Source: Batrachochytrium dendrobatidis JAM81 (taxonomy: Eukaryota; Chytridiomycota; Chytridiomycetes; Rhizophydiales). From it: a DNA stretch of 64,000 bases. Below, in pieces: positions 12,101 through 24,316 of the stretch (within the stretch, counting starts at the first letter, position 1; the number at the start of each line of letters is the position of its first letter). The stretch spans positions 4,332,859 to 4,396,858 of the forward strand of contig NW_006281099.1 in the NCBI RefSeq assembly GCF_000203795.2, read 5' to 3'. Below the pieces are notes generated by a model that searched no databases, had not been told where the DNA came from, and worked only from the letters and a program-made list of their open reading frames with translations. The translations under genes were made by a program, and so were the position numbers.

Positions 12101-13325
12101 ACAGTTTTGGCGTGTACTAAATCTACGGTCCGAGTTTCGTAAAATCGATCGAAAGGCTTTGGAAGTGTTTGCATACCTTGGTAGCGAAACATTAACCATG
12201 ATGGATCTTACTGGGTGTTGGATGATTGTAGATAATGATATACGTACATTGGTTACACGGTGCCGTAACATTCAGTGTTTGAATGTATCAAATTGTTGGA
12301 AGCTAACGGATATCGGGTTGATTCATTTGGCTAAAGGGTGTCCTGAGCTAGTGAAATTAGACATTAGCCACTGTAGTCAGATTTCTGGTATCGGATTCAA
12401 CGAACATATTTGGTCCAATATGAAAAGCATCAACATATCATACTGTAAAGTGATCAGTGACGAGCAGCTTGAACGATTGCTACCAGGCACTCCAGAGATG
12501 CAGGATATAAAAATGCGTCGATGCCAACGTATTTCGGATTTTGGAGTTTTTTTGATTGTTCAATATTGCCGACGACTTCGATCGTTGGATATGAGGGATT
12601 CTGATCATATTACCGACACTTGTTTAAAATGGATTGCTTCATCATGCTACAATCTGACAGATTTGAATCTTACATTTTGTAGCAGAATCACCAATGGCGG
12701 CATGTATGATCTTTCTCTGGGATCGCAAAGCTTTACTAGATTGCAATTTACAGCTTGTGAACAGTTGACAGACGCATCCATCATATATTTTTCTGCTAGT
12801 ATTCGGAATTTGAAGTTTATTTCTTTACGCCAGTGTAGAAAAATGACGGATAGAGTTACTGGATATTTAGCACAATCGTGTGCTACATTAAAGGAAGTGG
12901 ATGTGACAGGATGCCCCAACATCACGGAAATGTCCAGATTGCAGCTACAAGCCGCTATTCCGTCAATTACTGTCAAGATTAATCAGAGTCCAGAATCGCG
13001 CAAGATTGTTCAACCGGGACAACAAGGAAAACCAAAAGCTATCCAAGTGCCCCTTTCAGAAGTATTTACAAGCGGTCCCAAAGAAATGATGGCAACACCG
13101 AAAAAAAGCAAACGAAGTTCTGGAAAAAAGAATTTGAATTTGTCTGGAAGTAACACTAGAGGTTCAGTGTACAAGACTGTTCCAACCAGTAGTGCTGGAT
13201 CAGAAAGCGAGCCTCGCACTGGCGACTCGGCCCCAACTGAGAATAAATCTCGGCGTCATCATCGTCATCACCACAGTAGTTCTGATCGTAGCAAACTCAG
13301 AGCAAGAACAGCTTCTGTGAATTGA
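9189..13325 (+). CDS. Four cyclic-nucleotide-binding domains + F-box + leucine-rich repeats
   Basis: Exons: 9189-9390, 9577-9649, 9783-10455 and 10560-13325; 1237 residues. Four cNMP-binding domains are seen at roughly 25-130, 157-290, 317-440 and 470-600. Each keeps a phosphate-binding-cassette signature: FFGEIGLLFSIPRTVS, FFGEVGLFFSSKRSAS, FFGEVSLFYEVNRTAT and FFGEVGVVRGVNRTAS. A Ser/Lys-rich linker (about 610-790) follows, then an F-box at about 797-840 (IIFSYVLPSDMLRLRGVCRRW). About ten AMN1/FBXL-type leucine-rich repeats follow to about 1130 (NIQCLNVSNCWKLTD, LVKLDISHCSQIS), then a basic tail with RRHHRHHH. F-box proteins recruit SCF ubiquitin ligase and LRRs bind the substrate. The four sensor domains suggest gating by cAMP or cGMP (inference). 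No kinase, channel or cyclase part is present. Confidence 0.93.
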
Positions 13326-13609
13326 AGGAATTGTTTTGATTATTTTTGAATAAATTTAAAGATTGCCAAACATTTTTAAGCTTATGTTGGATTTAGTTTT
13401 TTGGTAGATTCGACAATCGAGTCTACACAGCGTTGTGGGTAGTTTATTGGTCCATGCACATCTTTATATAAACCAGTTTGGGTTTAATGTAGTAAAACGA
13501 GTGCTTTGTAAAGATGGATTGCAGTGGGGTATCTAAAGGGAAACCTTTAATTTGTCAAGTTTCCTGTTTAACCCAACCTGGAATCTAATACAAACTACCA
13601 GAGAAACCA

Positions 13610-16426
13610 TTGAATACTGTTGGCACTGGAAGAAGTGGGATTTTATACCAAACTACTGCAACATCAAATACTGAAACCATGAGTTTGGCCGAGGATGATA
13701 CTACACCCACTGCTGCTTCTATTGTGTCTGCTGTTCATGGATTGACTTTGGATGCTCAGATTCCGACTGTTGCATCTGTAGAGAGTAGCATGGACAGCAA
13801 TAGTAGTAATCAAAAACAGACAGAAGCTGGCAGTGCTGAACTAGTTCAGGAAGAAAAGTGAGCACTGAACTGGCATAAAACACTACAAGTTATACACTGC
13901 AGCACTTGTTTAATACATGCGCATGCCATCTGGCTAATCTATTTATATATCTGCTATTTAAATACACAACAGTTGGCTGAAACTAGCAAAGCACCAGCGG
14001 ATTGTGTCTGGATGGAGCATGGACAACGTCATTGATCCTCGAGAGGATATATTTGATGCCAATAACGACCATATCAAAGAGGCAAGAGTTTATATTTGCT
14101 GTGAATCTATTTTTTGAAATATAAGTTGTTGACACTGTTTTTAGGATATTGTGCGATTGATTGCCCAGTACCTTGGCGATGAGGGTTATGCATCTTCCAA
14201 GATGATCTTACTAGATGAGGCTAATGTAAAGGCTTTTGAGCGAGAGGAAAACTATTCCGAGATTAAGCGAATGCGTAAAGCAATTTTTGGTAAATACAAT
14301 GCTGCATGCAATGGTTTCATATTGCTAGAAAGATGAGTGGTAATTTAATTTGGACTATTAGATGGAGATTGGCCCGAGATCGACAAGTTGTGTTCTCGTC
14401 CCTTGATTCGAAACAACAAGAGTTTTGTATATGCAGCGTATAAACAACAGTATCTCGAATATATTGAGCACCATGAGATTCAAAAGGTTTGAGCCTGCAT
14501 ATTTACGCACCAAAAGACTAGTGTTGTGCAATTGAATGTGAATCAGATGTTGATCCATTTAAATGGTTATTCCTTTAGGCATTTACGCATTTGAATAAGC
14601 GATTGAAGCCTTTGGAGCATTTGCAAACTACTCCTAATGAGTTTAAAGACTTGTGCTATCTTCTTACTGCAAAGTCTGTTCAAGATTCACCTTTGTTTAA
14701 AAACTGGGAAGGCATTGGACCATCAAGGTGTACTAGTTTAAAAGCATGCTGTGTTGTTGATTGTTTGATCTAATGCAGATATACTTGTTTTAGAGAGAAA
14801 TTAGCAGAGCTATTCCAAAGTATGATTGATTATGATGAAGGAGATCGCGAAGGTAGTTTGTAATATATTATACTGCGTTGATTTGTAAAGCAGCTTTACC
14901 CTGTTCAGTTGGTTTAACAACTATCATTTTGATTATATCTAGGAGCTGTGTATGTACCACCAAAGCGTTTATTGAAACTGTTGAGACAGGCGATTGCATA
15001 TCAAATGGGTTCATCACGCTATGCTCCAACAATTACCCCCAAAATATCTTCGTGAGTATATTTCAAATGTCGTGTTTACGTTTTGCCGACTGGTTGAATT
15101 GTGAGAGATTAAATGCTGTACTTGCTAATTTATGTCTATTTTCAAGTTTGTTGCAGGACTATTCATCGCTGGTTGTGCCCAATACTGTCAAAAGCGTGTT
15201 TAGTGGTCACACTGGTAATATCAAGTGTGTAGAATTTGTTGGAGAAGATGGAAAACAGATTGTGTCGGGATCTAGGTGAGTTGACTATCCATTCGGCATG
15301 TATTGATATGTTACATGTGCTAATAGTTTTGGGGTTGTAGTGATAACACATGCCGTGTATGGCATACAGAAACTGGTGTTCAAATGGGTATATTAGAGGG
15401 TCATACATCTCGTATATGGGATGTTACATCTACATTGAATGGCAATTATGTTGCAAGTGCATCAGGTGATTCTACCATCAAAGTATGGAGCATCAATGAT
15501 TCTGGTATGCCCTGTTTGAGCACACTTTCTGGTGGCAGCGGTGACATGTACACGGTTAAATACCATCCAACCCACGTAAGTTTTAATATTTGTAAATTTA
15601 TACTACTGCACTATCAAGTTTGTGGTACCGTGTATATGAGTAGATTTGGTATACTTGTTTACAGTATATTTGTGTGGAATGTCAGTCATTTCTTGTCTCT
15701 GGCGGATACGATAAAGTAGTGCGACTGTATGACATTGAACGTGGAGTAGCTGCCAAGACATTTACCGGACACCAGCTTTCTGTGTCTAAAGTGATATTCA
15801 ATCCACTTGGAAACTTGATAATTAGTGGGTCCAAGGACAACACAATCAAATTTTGGGATATTGTGTCGGGTTTATGCATCAAGACAATCTCGTCGCATTT
15901 GGGCGAAGTTACATGTGTTGAAATGAACTCGGATGGCACTCTGCTGCTAAGTAGTTCCAAAGACAATTCGAATCGATTGTGGGATATCCGCATGGTAAAG
16001 ATACTGCACTCATAATTGGTAATGAGCAGTCTTTTAATCTTTTGAATTGAATCTGGTGTTGTATCTGTACGATCCTTTAGTTACGACCAATTCGCAAGTT
16101 CAAGGGCCACCAAAACACATCCAAGAATTTCATTCGAGCATCGTTTTTAGGAAACTCGCTGATTGTTGGTGGATCTGAAGTAAGCTTGACTTGAATGGTT
16201 TTGTTGGTTGTAGAAATATCATTGATTTATAATGAATCTATGCATACAGGATGGCGCAGTGCATTTATGGGATCGAGACAAGGGAGATTTGCTTCAGCGA
16301 TTGCGAGGACATTCAGGAGTGGTGTATTCGGCAGTGTGGAACGCAAGACAAGCATTACTAGCCAGTTGTTCAGATGATTGTACGCTGAGTACATGGTGGT
16401 TTAACCCTTCAGCCAATCGAGTTTAA
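13610..16426 (+). CDS. LisH-CTLH-WD40 repeat protein (WDR26/SMU1-like architecture, twelve exons)
   Basis: Exons: 13610-13857, 13973-14087, 14145-14289, 14362-14486, 14579-14727, 14794-14852, 14943-15051, 15147-15275, 15341-15575, 15686-15994, 16081-16179 and 16250-16426; about 632 residues. A LisH motif is at about 122-150 (DIVRLIAQYLGDEGYASS) and a CTLH region follows (FDGDWPEIDKLC, YLEYIEHHEIQKAF). A 'VPPKRLLKLLRQAI' stretch is shared with WDR26 and SMU1 proteins. Six or seven WD repeats run from about 320 to the end (SGHTGNIKCVEF, VSGGYDKVVRLYD, SGSKDNTIKFWD). Exon 2 may instead end at 14081 with a GC donor, which also keeps frame. Exon 10 starts at 15686 because this restores WD-repeat spacing. 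The role is uncertain: WDR26 acts in the GID/CTLH ubiquitin ligase, SMU1 in splicing. Confidence 0.88.
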
Positions 16427-16525
16427 AATTGTCAGATTTTACAATATATATGATGGAGTTGAGTAGTAATGAACAGCCCGTAGCACGGAACTCGTAACAG
16501 TAGCATGGTAAAACAACTGATGCAT

Positions 16526-16866
16526 TGCAGCTGTATTCACGTAAAATAATGAAGACAGAATACATGATAAACAGTTTCATTCTGGATTGATACTAATTTT
16601 ACTGAATAGCATTTTTGTAAGCTGTTTACTAGTCTTTGTGCACATTCTTGACATTTCTTCAGCTTTTCTTTTTTCCAATCTAAACATTGAGTGATTGACA
16701 GAAACAACAGCTGTAATCTGTTTTTCTTGAACTGGATACAAACCTATCTGATATTAAATACAAAACTTTTAGAAAAAACCAATCAATTTCTAGTAGGAAA
16801 TACTTTATTCCAAGACAATCCAAGATCAATACAAGTGATTTATTTTACGTGAATACGGCTGTAAAA
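16526..16866 (+). mobile_element. MITE-like element, best-preserved copy, with terminal inverted repeats
   Basis: The left end is GCAGCTGTATTCACGTAAAA (16527 on) and the right end TTTTACGTGAATACGGCTGT (about 16843-16862). These are inverted repeats of each other over about 22 bp with two mismatches. The element is about 340 bp, AT-rich and non-coding. It fills the gap between the WD40 gene and the biotin ligase, ending 36 bp before the ligase's first in-frame ATG. Confidence 0.7.
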
Positions 16867-17012
16867 TATAAATTGAGAATCTGGAGTTTATACTAGCAGC
16901 AGTGGGAAAGTATCGACAGCGAGGATCAGGATTTGTTTCAAGAAACCAATTGCTGTTCACTGGAGTAAACACCACAAAGACTGTGATCACAGTAGCAAGT
17001 AGTAGTTGTAAG

Positions 17013-19470
17013 ATGTCGAGATTAAATATTCTCGTTTATAATGGGCCGGGAGTATCAAGTCTGCAGCGTCAGTTGATGCAGCAGCTGAGGCAACATTTGT
17101 CGCATTCATACGACATTATTCCTGTCGATAGTCATGTTCTGTCCACTGCTCCATGGCAGCAATCTACTGCATTGCTGGTCATGCCTGGAGGGAGAGATCT
17201 GGCCTATTTGGCTGCATTGGACCCACTGGGCATCCAAGCCATTCGTCAATACATGGACTCCACTAACTGCACAAGTCACAATCCTACTGGTGGCAAGTAT
17301 CTGGGTATCTGTGCTGGAGCCTACTTTGCCTGTTCCAGTGTCGAGTTTGAAGTAGGTCGGCAAGGAATCGAAGTGGTTGGTCAGCGACCATTGAAGTTTT
17401 GTTCTGCTGTTGCCTGTGGTTCAGTTACTTCTCCTGTTCTATTTCAGTATGAATCCGAGGCTGGTGCGCTTGCTATGGATATTAACATACACGATCCATC
17501 CATGTTTGATGGTGAATCTGCATCTACAACAATCTACGTTAATGGCGGACCATACTTTGATTTTCGACAGGATCATGTCTTGACTACTATCGTGACTGAT
17601 CTGGCTCAACCCAATGGATCTTGCACTATTCTCGCCACGTATGCCAAAAATAATCAACCAGCAATTGTCGATTGCAGTGTTGGTTCTGGTCAAGCTATAC
17701 TTGTTGGTCCTCATCTCGAGGTATCTGCTGATTACTACCGTTCTCGTATTGCTCATATCACTGATCCTGATGAACAAGCACGTTTGAATCAAATCCTTGC
17801 TTCATTGGAATCTGCCGAATCTGGTCGATTTGCACTGCTCAAGAACGTATTAAAACGATTGGGACTTGTTTTGAACTCGGATGACTTGACAATACCATCA
17901 TCAATCTCTGCTAGTATCAATCATGCAGATCTGCCCATGTTAAGCCCTATTTCACTGTATTTCAAAACAGAGTTTGAGCAAACAAAGTTTCTTGAATTTC
18001 TTCAAATTGAATCTATAGACAATGCAATGACCACATATGTTGATGTCAATGACACTCACAATTCATGGCAACTTACTATCAATCCTGCGTTTATTCATCC
18101 TCGTCTGGAATCCAAGTTGATGGATTTGGATTTGCTAGAGGCTGTACCATCTACTGGGATATTACAGATTCGGGCTTTATGCAATCGAGATGCTCACGTT
18201 AATTTGAACAATCTAGACATGTTTAATATTGAAGCATACATATCTGAATTGAATGCTAGGCGATTGAAAAGTAGTTTTAATGGTTCCGAGTCGTTTGGAT
18301 TGCCTATTATGTATGGACGTGTAGTGACCTCGACTCAGTCTGTTTTGGAAAGGTAAACCATCATAAATGCATTTATAAAGGTACCAAGCCATTAATCCTG
18401 TGTTGATTAGAAACATGAAGCTACGCGGTGCATTGAGTGACGGCACTGTTTTTGTTGGATCTCATCAACTGTGTGGACGGGGTGAGTTGAGCGTATATGT
18501 TTGAGCATGCATCTTTTGACTTGTTTCTAATTCATCAGACCATCTATTGTGTGTCTAGGACGGGGTCGCAACTCATGGATTTCACAGCAAGGATGCCTAC
18601 AGTTTTCTTTTAAAATGTCGCACAAGGAGTCTTCATCGATTGTCTTGTTGCAATATTTATTTGGACTAGCGCTTGTCGAGGCAGTTCAATCTTTACCCCA
18701 TTGCAAGGTATACCAAACTGCTTGTCTGTAGATTAGTATTTATTTGGATTGCTTCAACTTTTTATACTTTTGTAATGATTAGAATCTGCCAGTGTGCTTG
18801 AAGTGGCCCAACGATATCTATGCTCAAACCTCTGATGGGCCGCGCAAGATTGGTGGGATTCTGATTACGTCCGAGTTTTACAAGGGTGCATTCAGCCTGG
18901 TTGTTGGTAGGTGATTGTTTCAATGGACGAGTTGTCACCAATTCCATCCTTGTCAAGCTTACGCGATATTTGTATTAGGATGCGGATTGAATGTCAGTAA
19001 TCCCAAACCAACGCTTTGCATCAACGATCTGGTAGCTGCATCTGATGCACCAAATGGTTACACTGTCAGTAATGAAACCATGTTGGCTGCCATATTACAT
19101 ACATTTGAATCTCTGTATGGATTGTTTATGAGTGATATTGAGCATTCTACAAAATCGAGTCGTTTTGAACCTTTCTTGCCCATGTACTATAAAAAATGGC
19201 TTCACAGGTAATACATGTTTACAGTATTTCAGATGGCAGTACTGTTTTTTAACAATCATCATTTTCGACCTACATTCTTTATTTGAATGGTTTAGCAATC
19301 AAAAAGTAAGGATCATGGAGAATGGAGTTGCAAAAGAAGCTGTGATTGTTGGGTTAGATCGACAAGGACTGCTGCAAGCCAAAGTGACAAGTGATGGATC
19401 TGAGCGACTACTTCAGCCAGACGGAAACAGTTTTGACATGATTAAAGGACTGGTTTGTGCCAAACAATAA
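17013..19470 (+). CDS. BPL1: Biotin-protein ligase (holocarboxylase synthetase), six exons
   Basis: Exons: 17013-18352, 18411-18481, 18559-18707, 18783-18906, 18979-19207 and 19296-19470; 695 residues. The N-terminal 250 residues form the glutamine-amidotransferase-like domain of fungal BPLs (LNILVYNGPGVS, LLVMPGGRD, YLGICAGAYFA). The C-terminal part is the BirA-type catalytic domain: GRGRGRNSW (biotinyl-AMP loop), KWPNDIYA, KIGGILI, VVGCGLNVSN, and the small C-terminal domain. The enzyme attaches biotin to acetyl-CoA and pyruvate carboxylases. An in-frame ATG at 16902 would add 37 residues rich in R, K, S and T with a single acidic residue absent (GKYRQRGSGFVSRNQLLFTG...), which could be a mitochondrial presequence. 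The 5' end lies beside an inverted-repeat element. Confidence 0.94.
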
Positions 19471-19560
19471 AGTGTTTTTTATTGAAATTTAAACAGTAAA
19501 ATTTGTCAATACAAACTTGTAGTTTTTCTAGAAATTTTGGTTTAATAGCCAGAAGACTAC

Positions 19561-22289
19561 ATGGATCTGACATTGGCGGATCAAAGGAAACTGCAGAGTA
19601 CATTTAGACAACTCAAGAGTCGACTCCAGTCACTTGAATATGCAGTGCTGGTATCACCCAGCGCACTTTCTGATGTTATGCTGCAGACATCTACGCATAG
19701 TCACAATGAACATGGTTCAGGATTAGATTTGCCAACTACATCATCTGTACTGCCCAAACGACCTCATTCAAAGGTCAGGTTTAAAACCAATACAAACAGA
19801 AATAACAATTCTGAACAACTTTCCAGCCATCGATCTTCCCATTCATCGCTTGCAGATCCCATCCGTCGTCATGTTGCTGCATTCATGGACTGTTTTGATG
19901 AATTCATTCAGCGAGCATGGCTGCCCATTCTGCATACATATTCCAGTTCACATCAACAACATTCATCTGGATGTACTGTTTTTCAGGAAAGCTTGTTTGC
20001 TGATACACAATCTTCTGTAGATACCTGCCATCCTCGATTTCGTCCTATTCTGCCATTAGGAATTTTGTCAGCATTTACGGTCGGACGTGCCTTGGCTGCA
20101 ACATCTGTGCCGTTACAAACACCGAGATTCATTGCATCTTCTAATAGATCTTGCTCAGATATAGAATATTTGCTTCAGGATAAAATTCCAGATCATTACT
20201 TATTACCAGCTGTGTTTCAGCACATGTTTGAACAAGTGGTCCCTGCAAGCCCTACGGTTCAAGGTGTCATCATTCCCCATATGATTGTTATATGTGAATC
20301 TCACGGTGCTGATTGGCATGTATGTTTCAGGATCTGAATTATGCAAACAGTACTCGCGGATATGTATTTGCTAACAGCTATCAAACCATCCATGTATTTG
20401 GATTGGGGCTTTATCTAGGCATTCGAATTGCTCAAGCGATTGTGGTCATATACATACAGACCAACAGAGATATTCAAGGCAAAACTTGCACAGGAACACG
20501 TTTGGGCTTGGCGAACATCTACTCGATTAATCAAACGTAGAACCTGGGAACACATTATTTCTGCTCGAGCAGTATCTATATCACTATCACTATCAAACAT
20601 ACATAAAAGACAATTGCGCAAGCGCAATAAATACCCATTGCAGAGCGAGATGATGCAGATTGTATGGATGATTGCGCAGATCGAAGTTGCGAGTGCATTA
20701 AGAGTTTTAAAGTATATTTTGGACGAGGTTGAAAACTGTTTTGACGAGGATCGAGTACAGATGAATACAATGGTGAATATAGCTGTTTCGATACCCATTG
20801 ACGAAAATGCGGACGACCATGCAGATCACTCTAGCAATGAAAGTAGCTGCAATCAGTCCATGTCTAATCGCGATCTGTCCCTTACATACGATTTGGTTCT
20901 GTATACTGCAGCATGGCTTTTGCGTTTAAGAAATGTCAAACCTGATTGGGATTTTGAAACATTGCGTGTCATTTCTACATTGATCTCTCGATATGCTCGG
21001 ATTGTCTGTCATCACATGACAAATGTTTCTACTACACATGGTGCTGATACCTGCTTTGCTATTCTATGCACTTTGGCATACCTTGAATTCAATCAAAATC
21101 CAACTTGTCACAGTTTTGAATCGGGTTTGAAAGCAACAGCTTGTGCCAAAAAAATAATCAAAACTGTATCGTCGCTTTTATCGCTGATAAATATTTCCGC
21201 CATGTTGACGTCGGACTTGATTATACCTGACATGCTCTTGTCGATTTGCACACTGGCAAAAATGCACAGTGAATTCGCACTTTCTCGAGCGGTGGTGGCT
21301 GCTCTGTTGAACCACCTGCTGCATTTTAAAGAATCTGATTCAAATGATACATACGAAACAATTATTGAACAGCTGCGCAAATATTTGCAAGAGATGCAGG
21401 AATTGAGCCCAAACGACTCGTTGACCCACATTGAAAAATGGTAAGCTGGTGTATATTATTGACCGTGTTTTCACAAGTCACCATTTATTCCATTTTAAAT
21501 TCAACTCATTCTGAAACCATGCGGTTTGAAAATAATAGGAGATTTGAACCATTATTGAATGCATATATTTTGGCTACGCCTCATCCCGTATTACCCAAAG
21601 TAAAATTGCCAGACACTCTCTGTTGCTTAAATGATACCGACTCAGACATGTCCTGCTTTGAGGATTTAAGTGGTGGTACACCTATCCCATATCAAAAAAC
21701 ATGCACCTATTCACCTGGTTATATGTTTGCCTTTGCTGATTCTCATGACCCTTTAACTGCACCAACGAGTGTTGAGCGATCTATGCGTGCCTATGTCGAG
21801 CGTCGGCGGTCACGACACATGCTACAAGCATCGATAATGTCTGATGATACCTCTCCTGTAAAACTACAAGAAAACGATGACATGGTTCTGATGAATGATG
21901 ACTGCACTAAAGACCATCACATTTCTAAAATGCCGCAAGATCTAAACCAAGTCAATACATGTGTGTGGTTGGAACATACACCTACCAAGGCGGCTCGAGT
22001 CAAAACAAAACGGCAAATATGTATAATCCAATCTGATGATAGCGATGATATGTGTACCGACAAGACGGAATCGGATATCGAGACTAGATTTAAAAACAAC
22101 GCAATGTGCGATTCTGATGCAGATGATTTGCTTGGGAGTTCACGGGACATGTCAACAGTAGTATCATATCAATCTATCCCAACTACACCCAGCCAGAAAC
22201 AAAAAAGAATGCAGCATACCCATCAACCCTATCCAATGCGAAAATCATGGAATCGAAACACTGTAGAAATTGATGATTTGTTGCTATAA
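19561..22289 (+). CDS. Unrecognised 843-residue protein (three exons)
   Basis: Exons: 19561-20319, 20419-21440 and 21539-22289. The introns have GTATGT and GTAAGC donors, and the frame is open throughout. The N-terminus is a charged helix (LADQRKLQSTFRQLKSRLQSLEYAVL), followed by a Ser/His-rich linker. The middle (about 150-590) is mostly helical and looks like an alpha-solenoid or adaptor-like scaffold (for example YDLVLYTAAWLLRLRNVKPDW, TCFAILCTLAYLEFN). The C-terminal 200 residues are acidic and low-complexity with clusters such as SDDSDDMCTDKTESD, ending in EIDDLLL. It lies 90 bp after the biotin ligase on the same strand. No family was recognised, and no function is proposed. Confidence 0.75.
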
Positions 22290-22420
22290 CACAACTGTCG
22301 TAATACAAATCCTTGTAAAATTGATTTTTAAAGCTGTAAACGTTTTGAACCCCATACAAAATACAAGCCATGGTATATACAACATGGAAAACGCTTTGCA
22401 GATGTATTTATTTGAAATAA

Positions 22421-24302
22421 TTAACCTCTTCGTCTTGAAATATAAGTCCCTGATCCAAAGAAAGCCGTGCCAGTACGAGACGCGGAAGACGGGGCACCAG
22501 TATGCCTATTGAAAGCAGTGTCACTCTCTGCAGCTATATTTGAAGCCAATAGATTACTTGCGACTGAATTGGAAGCAGAATGCGACGCTTTGGGCAGAGG
22601 TGTACGATTTGTTCGCGTTGCTTCACGATCTGGAAGTGTCACCAAACGCCTGCTTCGCTGAGTTTGTCTCCGTTTCCGTCTAAAAATTGTCCAAAAACAA
22701 TGAGAATCCATTACAAAAGTGATTATCGTGTGATTTTAAAGTCTTTAAACATGTCATGGACATACCTAGAATCTCGTTCTAATTCCTTTTCAATACGTTC
22801 AAAATCTGCAGCACTAGCAACTTTCAAATACGGACCAAACTCTCCATGTTCTTTTAATCCACGAAGCACGGATTGAGACTTGATTTCTGGCAGAAAATGT
22901 GTGGCAAGATCATCATCGTCAATCAACCCACTTCCAGTGGAAGGGATCGGAAGTGGAAGATCAAATTTGTGATCAATCAAGAGGAGCGATTTTGATAGCG
23001 TGTGCATTTGCTCTCTTATAGAATGAGATATTGCTGTTCTATTAGAATGAATTTAACGACCAGATCGATTAGGTTACAAACAACAGATTTCTAAACATTG
23101 ATTTGTCAAAAATATTACTTGAATTCGGGTGCGAGTCCTAGCTCATTGACCAAATGTTCAGCAAATGCCTCGGGATTGTTACGTTTGCATCCAATATCCC
23201 ATTCAAACTGATCCACCATGGCTTGATTGTCAATGGTTATATCCAACTATATAGCAAAGCAAATTGGACAAATTGGACAAATTGGGCAAATTGAGCAAAG
23301 GCGAATAGAATGATGGCATAGTAAATCCATACATTTCAAACATGTCACGTCTACCTTGATGACTGTCCGTAATTCAGGTAAATCCTTGGTGCCAACATCC
23401 TGATCATCGTTTCCACGAGTGTCATGTTCAAGGGGAAGCAATGTGTTGGGAGCATGCTGGAAAAAATCACGAAGTTGCTCCTTGATGGACTTGACTACAA
23501 GTGGCTGGAACGCAGCAGACAGTGCCAGATCTTCGCACAGTATTTTTGCAAAAAGTTCTGGAGTTACCACATCATCTAAAATCAAAAGATTAGTTAATAC
23601 CATGACCAAAAAGCATCGATTCGAGTATTTCTAATCAAATCACCTTGAAGATTCCAAGTAAACGTATCTCGTAGTTTAGCGCCGTCCAAATCAATATCTA
23701 GTCGAATTGGAACAAGTGTAACTGTATTATCTGCAGCATGCTCCTGATCTTCGTCTGAGCTAAAATAAATTACACGATAGTCATACATGTCATCAAACAT
23801 GTTGTCCATATCATGACAGTTATGCTATATGTTCTTACAATATAAAAGATCGCAGTCGAGGCCTATTAGCCGATTCCTTTTCAGTCCTAGCCAGTAGTAC
23901 GTTGCGAGCAGCAAATTGTTGAAGGGCATGAGATTCCTGTAGTTTTTCTCTAAACAACTGGTCCAAACGACTGTTTTGCTGCTGTAACAGGTTCATGTAG
24001 CCTTCCTCTCTCTGTCGAAAAAGAGTGATATAACTCTTGTTAACAGGACTGATGGAATCCGGTAATTCTGGCTTGTAGTCTGGTACAACCTGTTTCTGCT
24101 GCTGTAGTACCAACTGCTGTTGCTGTTGTTGCTGCTGTTGCTGCTGTTGAAGCAACTGTCGATGTTGATGATGTTGCAATAGTAACTGCTGCTGTTGATA
24201 CATTTGCTGCTGTTGGTATTGAAGCTGTAATTGTGGATGCATTTGTTGCTGTGGTGGTTGCATGGTGGATTGCATTTGCATGGATGTAGGTATCGACGTC
24301 AT
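22421..24302 (-). CDS. SNF5: SNF5/SMARCB1 chromatin-remodelling subunit (six exons)
   Basis: Exons on the minus strand: 24302-23839, 23759-23644, 23575-23355, 23246-23119, 23038-22766 and 22679-22421; 486 residues. The N-terminal 150 residues are Gln-rich, with a pure run of about 12 Q and further QQQ blocks. The SNF5 domain follows with both repeats: VPIRLDIDLDGAKLRDTFTW...VTPELFAKILCEDL, then VIKLDITIDNQAMVDQFEWD...FAEHLVNELGL...ISHSIREQ. The C-terminus is basic and Ser/Thr-rich. SNF5 is a core subunit of SWI/SNF-type complexes. The start codon sits only 15 bp from the end of an inverted-repeat element, so that element must contribute to the 5' leader or promoter. Confidence 0.93.
23258..23300 (+). 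repeat. Ten-base minisatellite in SNF5 intron
   Basis: About four units of AAATTGGACA/AAATTGGGCA in tandem inside the intron between SNF5 exons 3 and 4. The units drift in the last copy (AAATTGAGCA). It is small and probably without function, but useful as a length-polymorphic marker. Confidence 0.8.
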
Positions 24303-24316
24303 CCCATCAACTTGAT

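Noticed and set aside
15661..15685. Earlier acceptor for exon 10 of the WD40 gene (TACAG at 15664)
   Set aside because: It is in frame but adds seven residues that break the WD-repeat spacing; the acceptor at 15685 fits the repeat exactly.
20320..20418. Very short intron (31 bp) ending at CAAACAG (20350)
   Set aside because: Using the later acceptor at 20418 restores frame with a normal-length intron; the short one leads to a stop.
24110..24160. CTG/TTG run as an expanded microsatellite
   Set aside because: It is interrupted and coincides with the poly-Gln tract of SNF5, which explains it.
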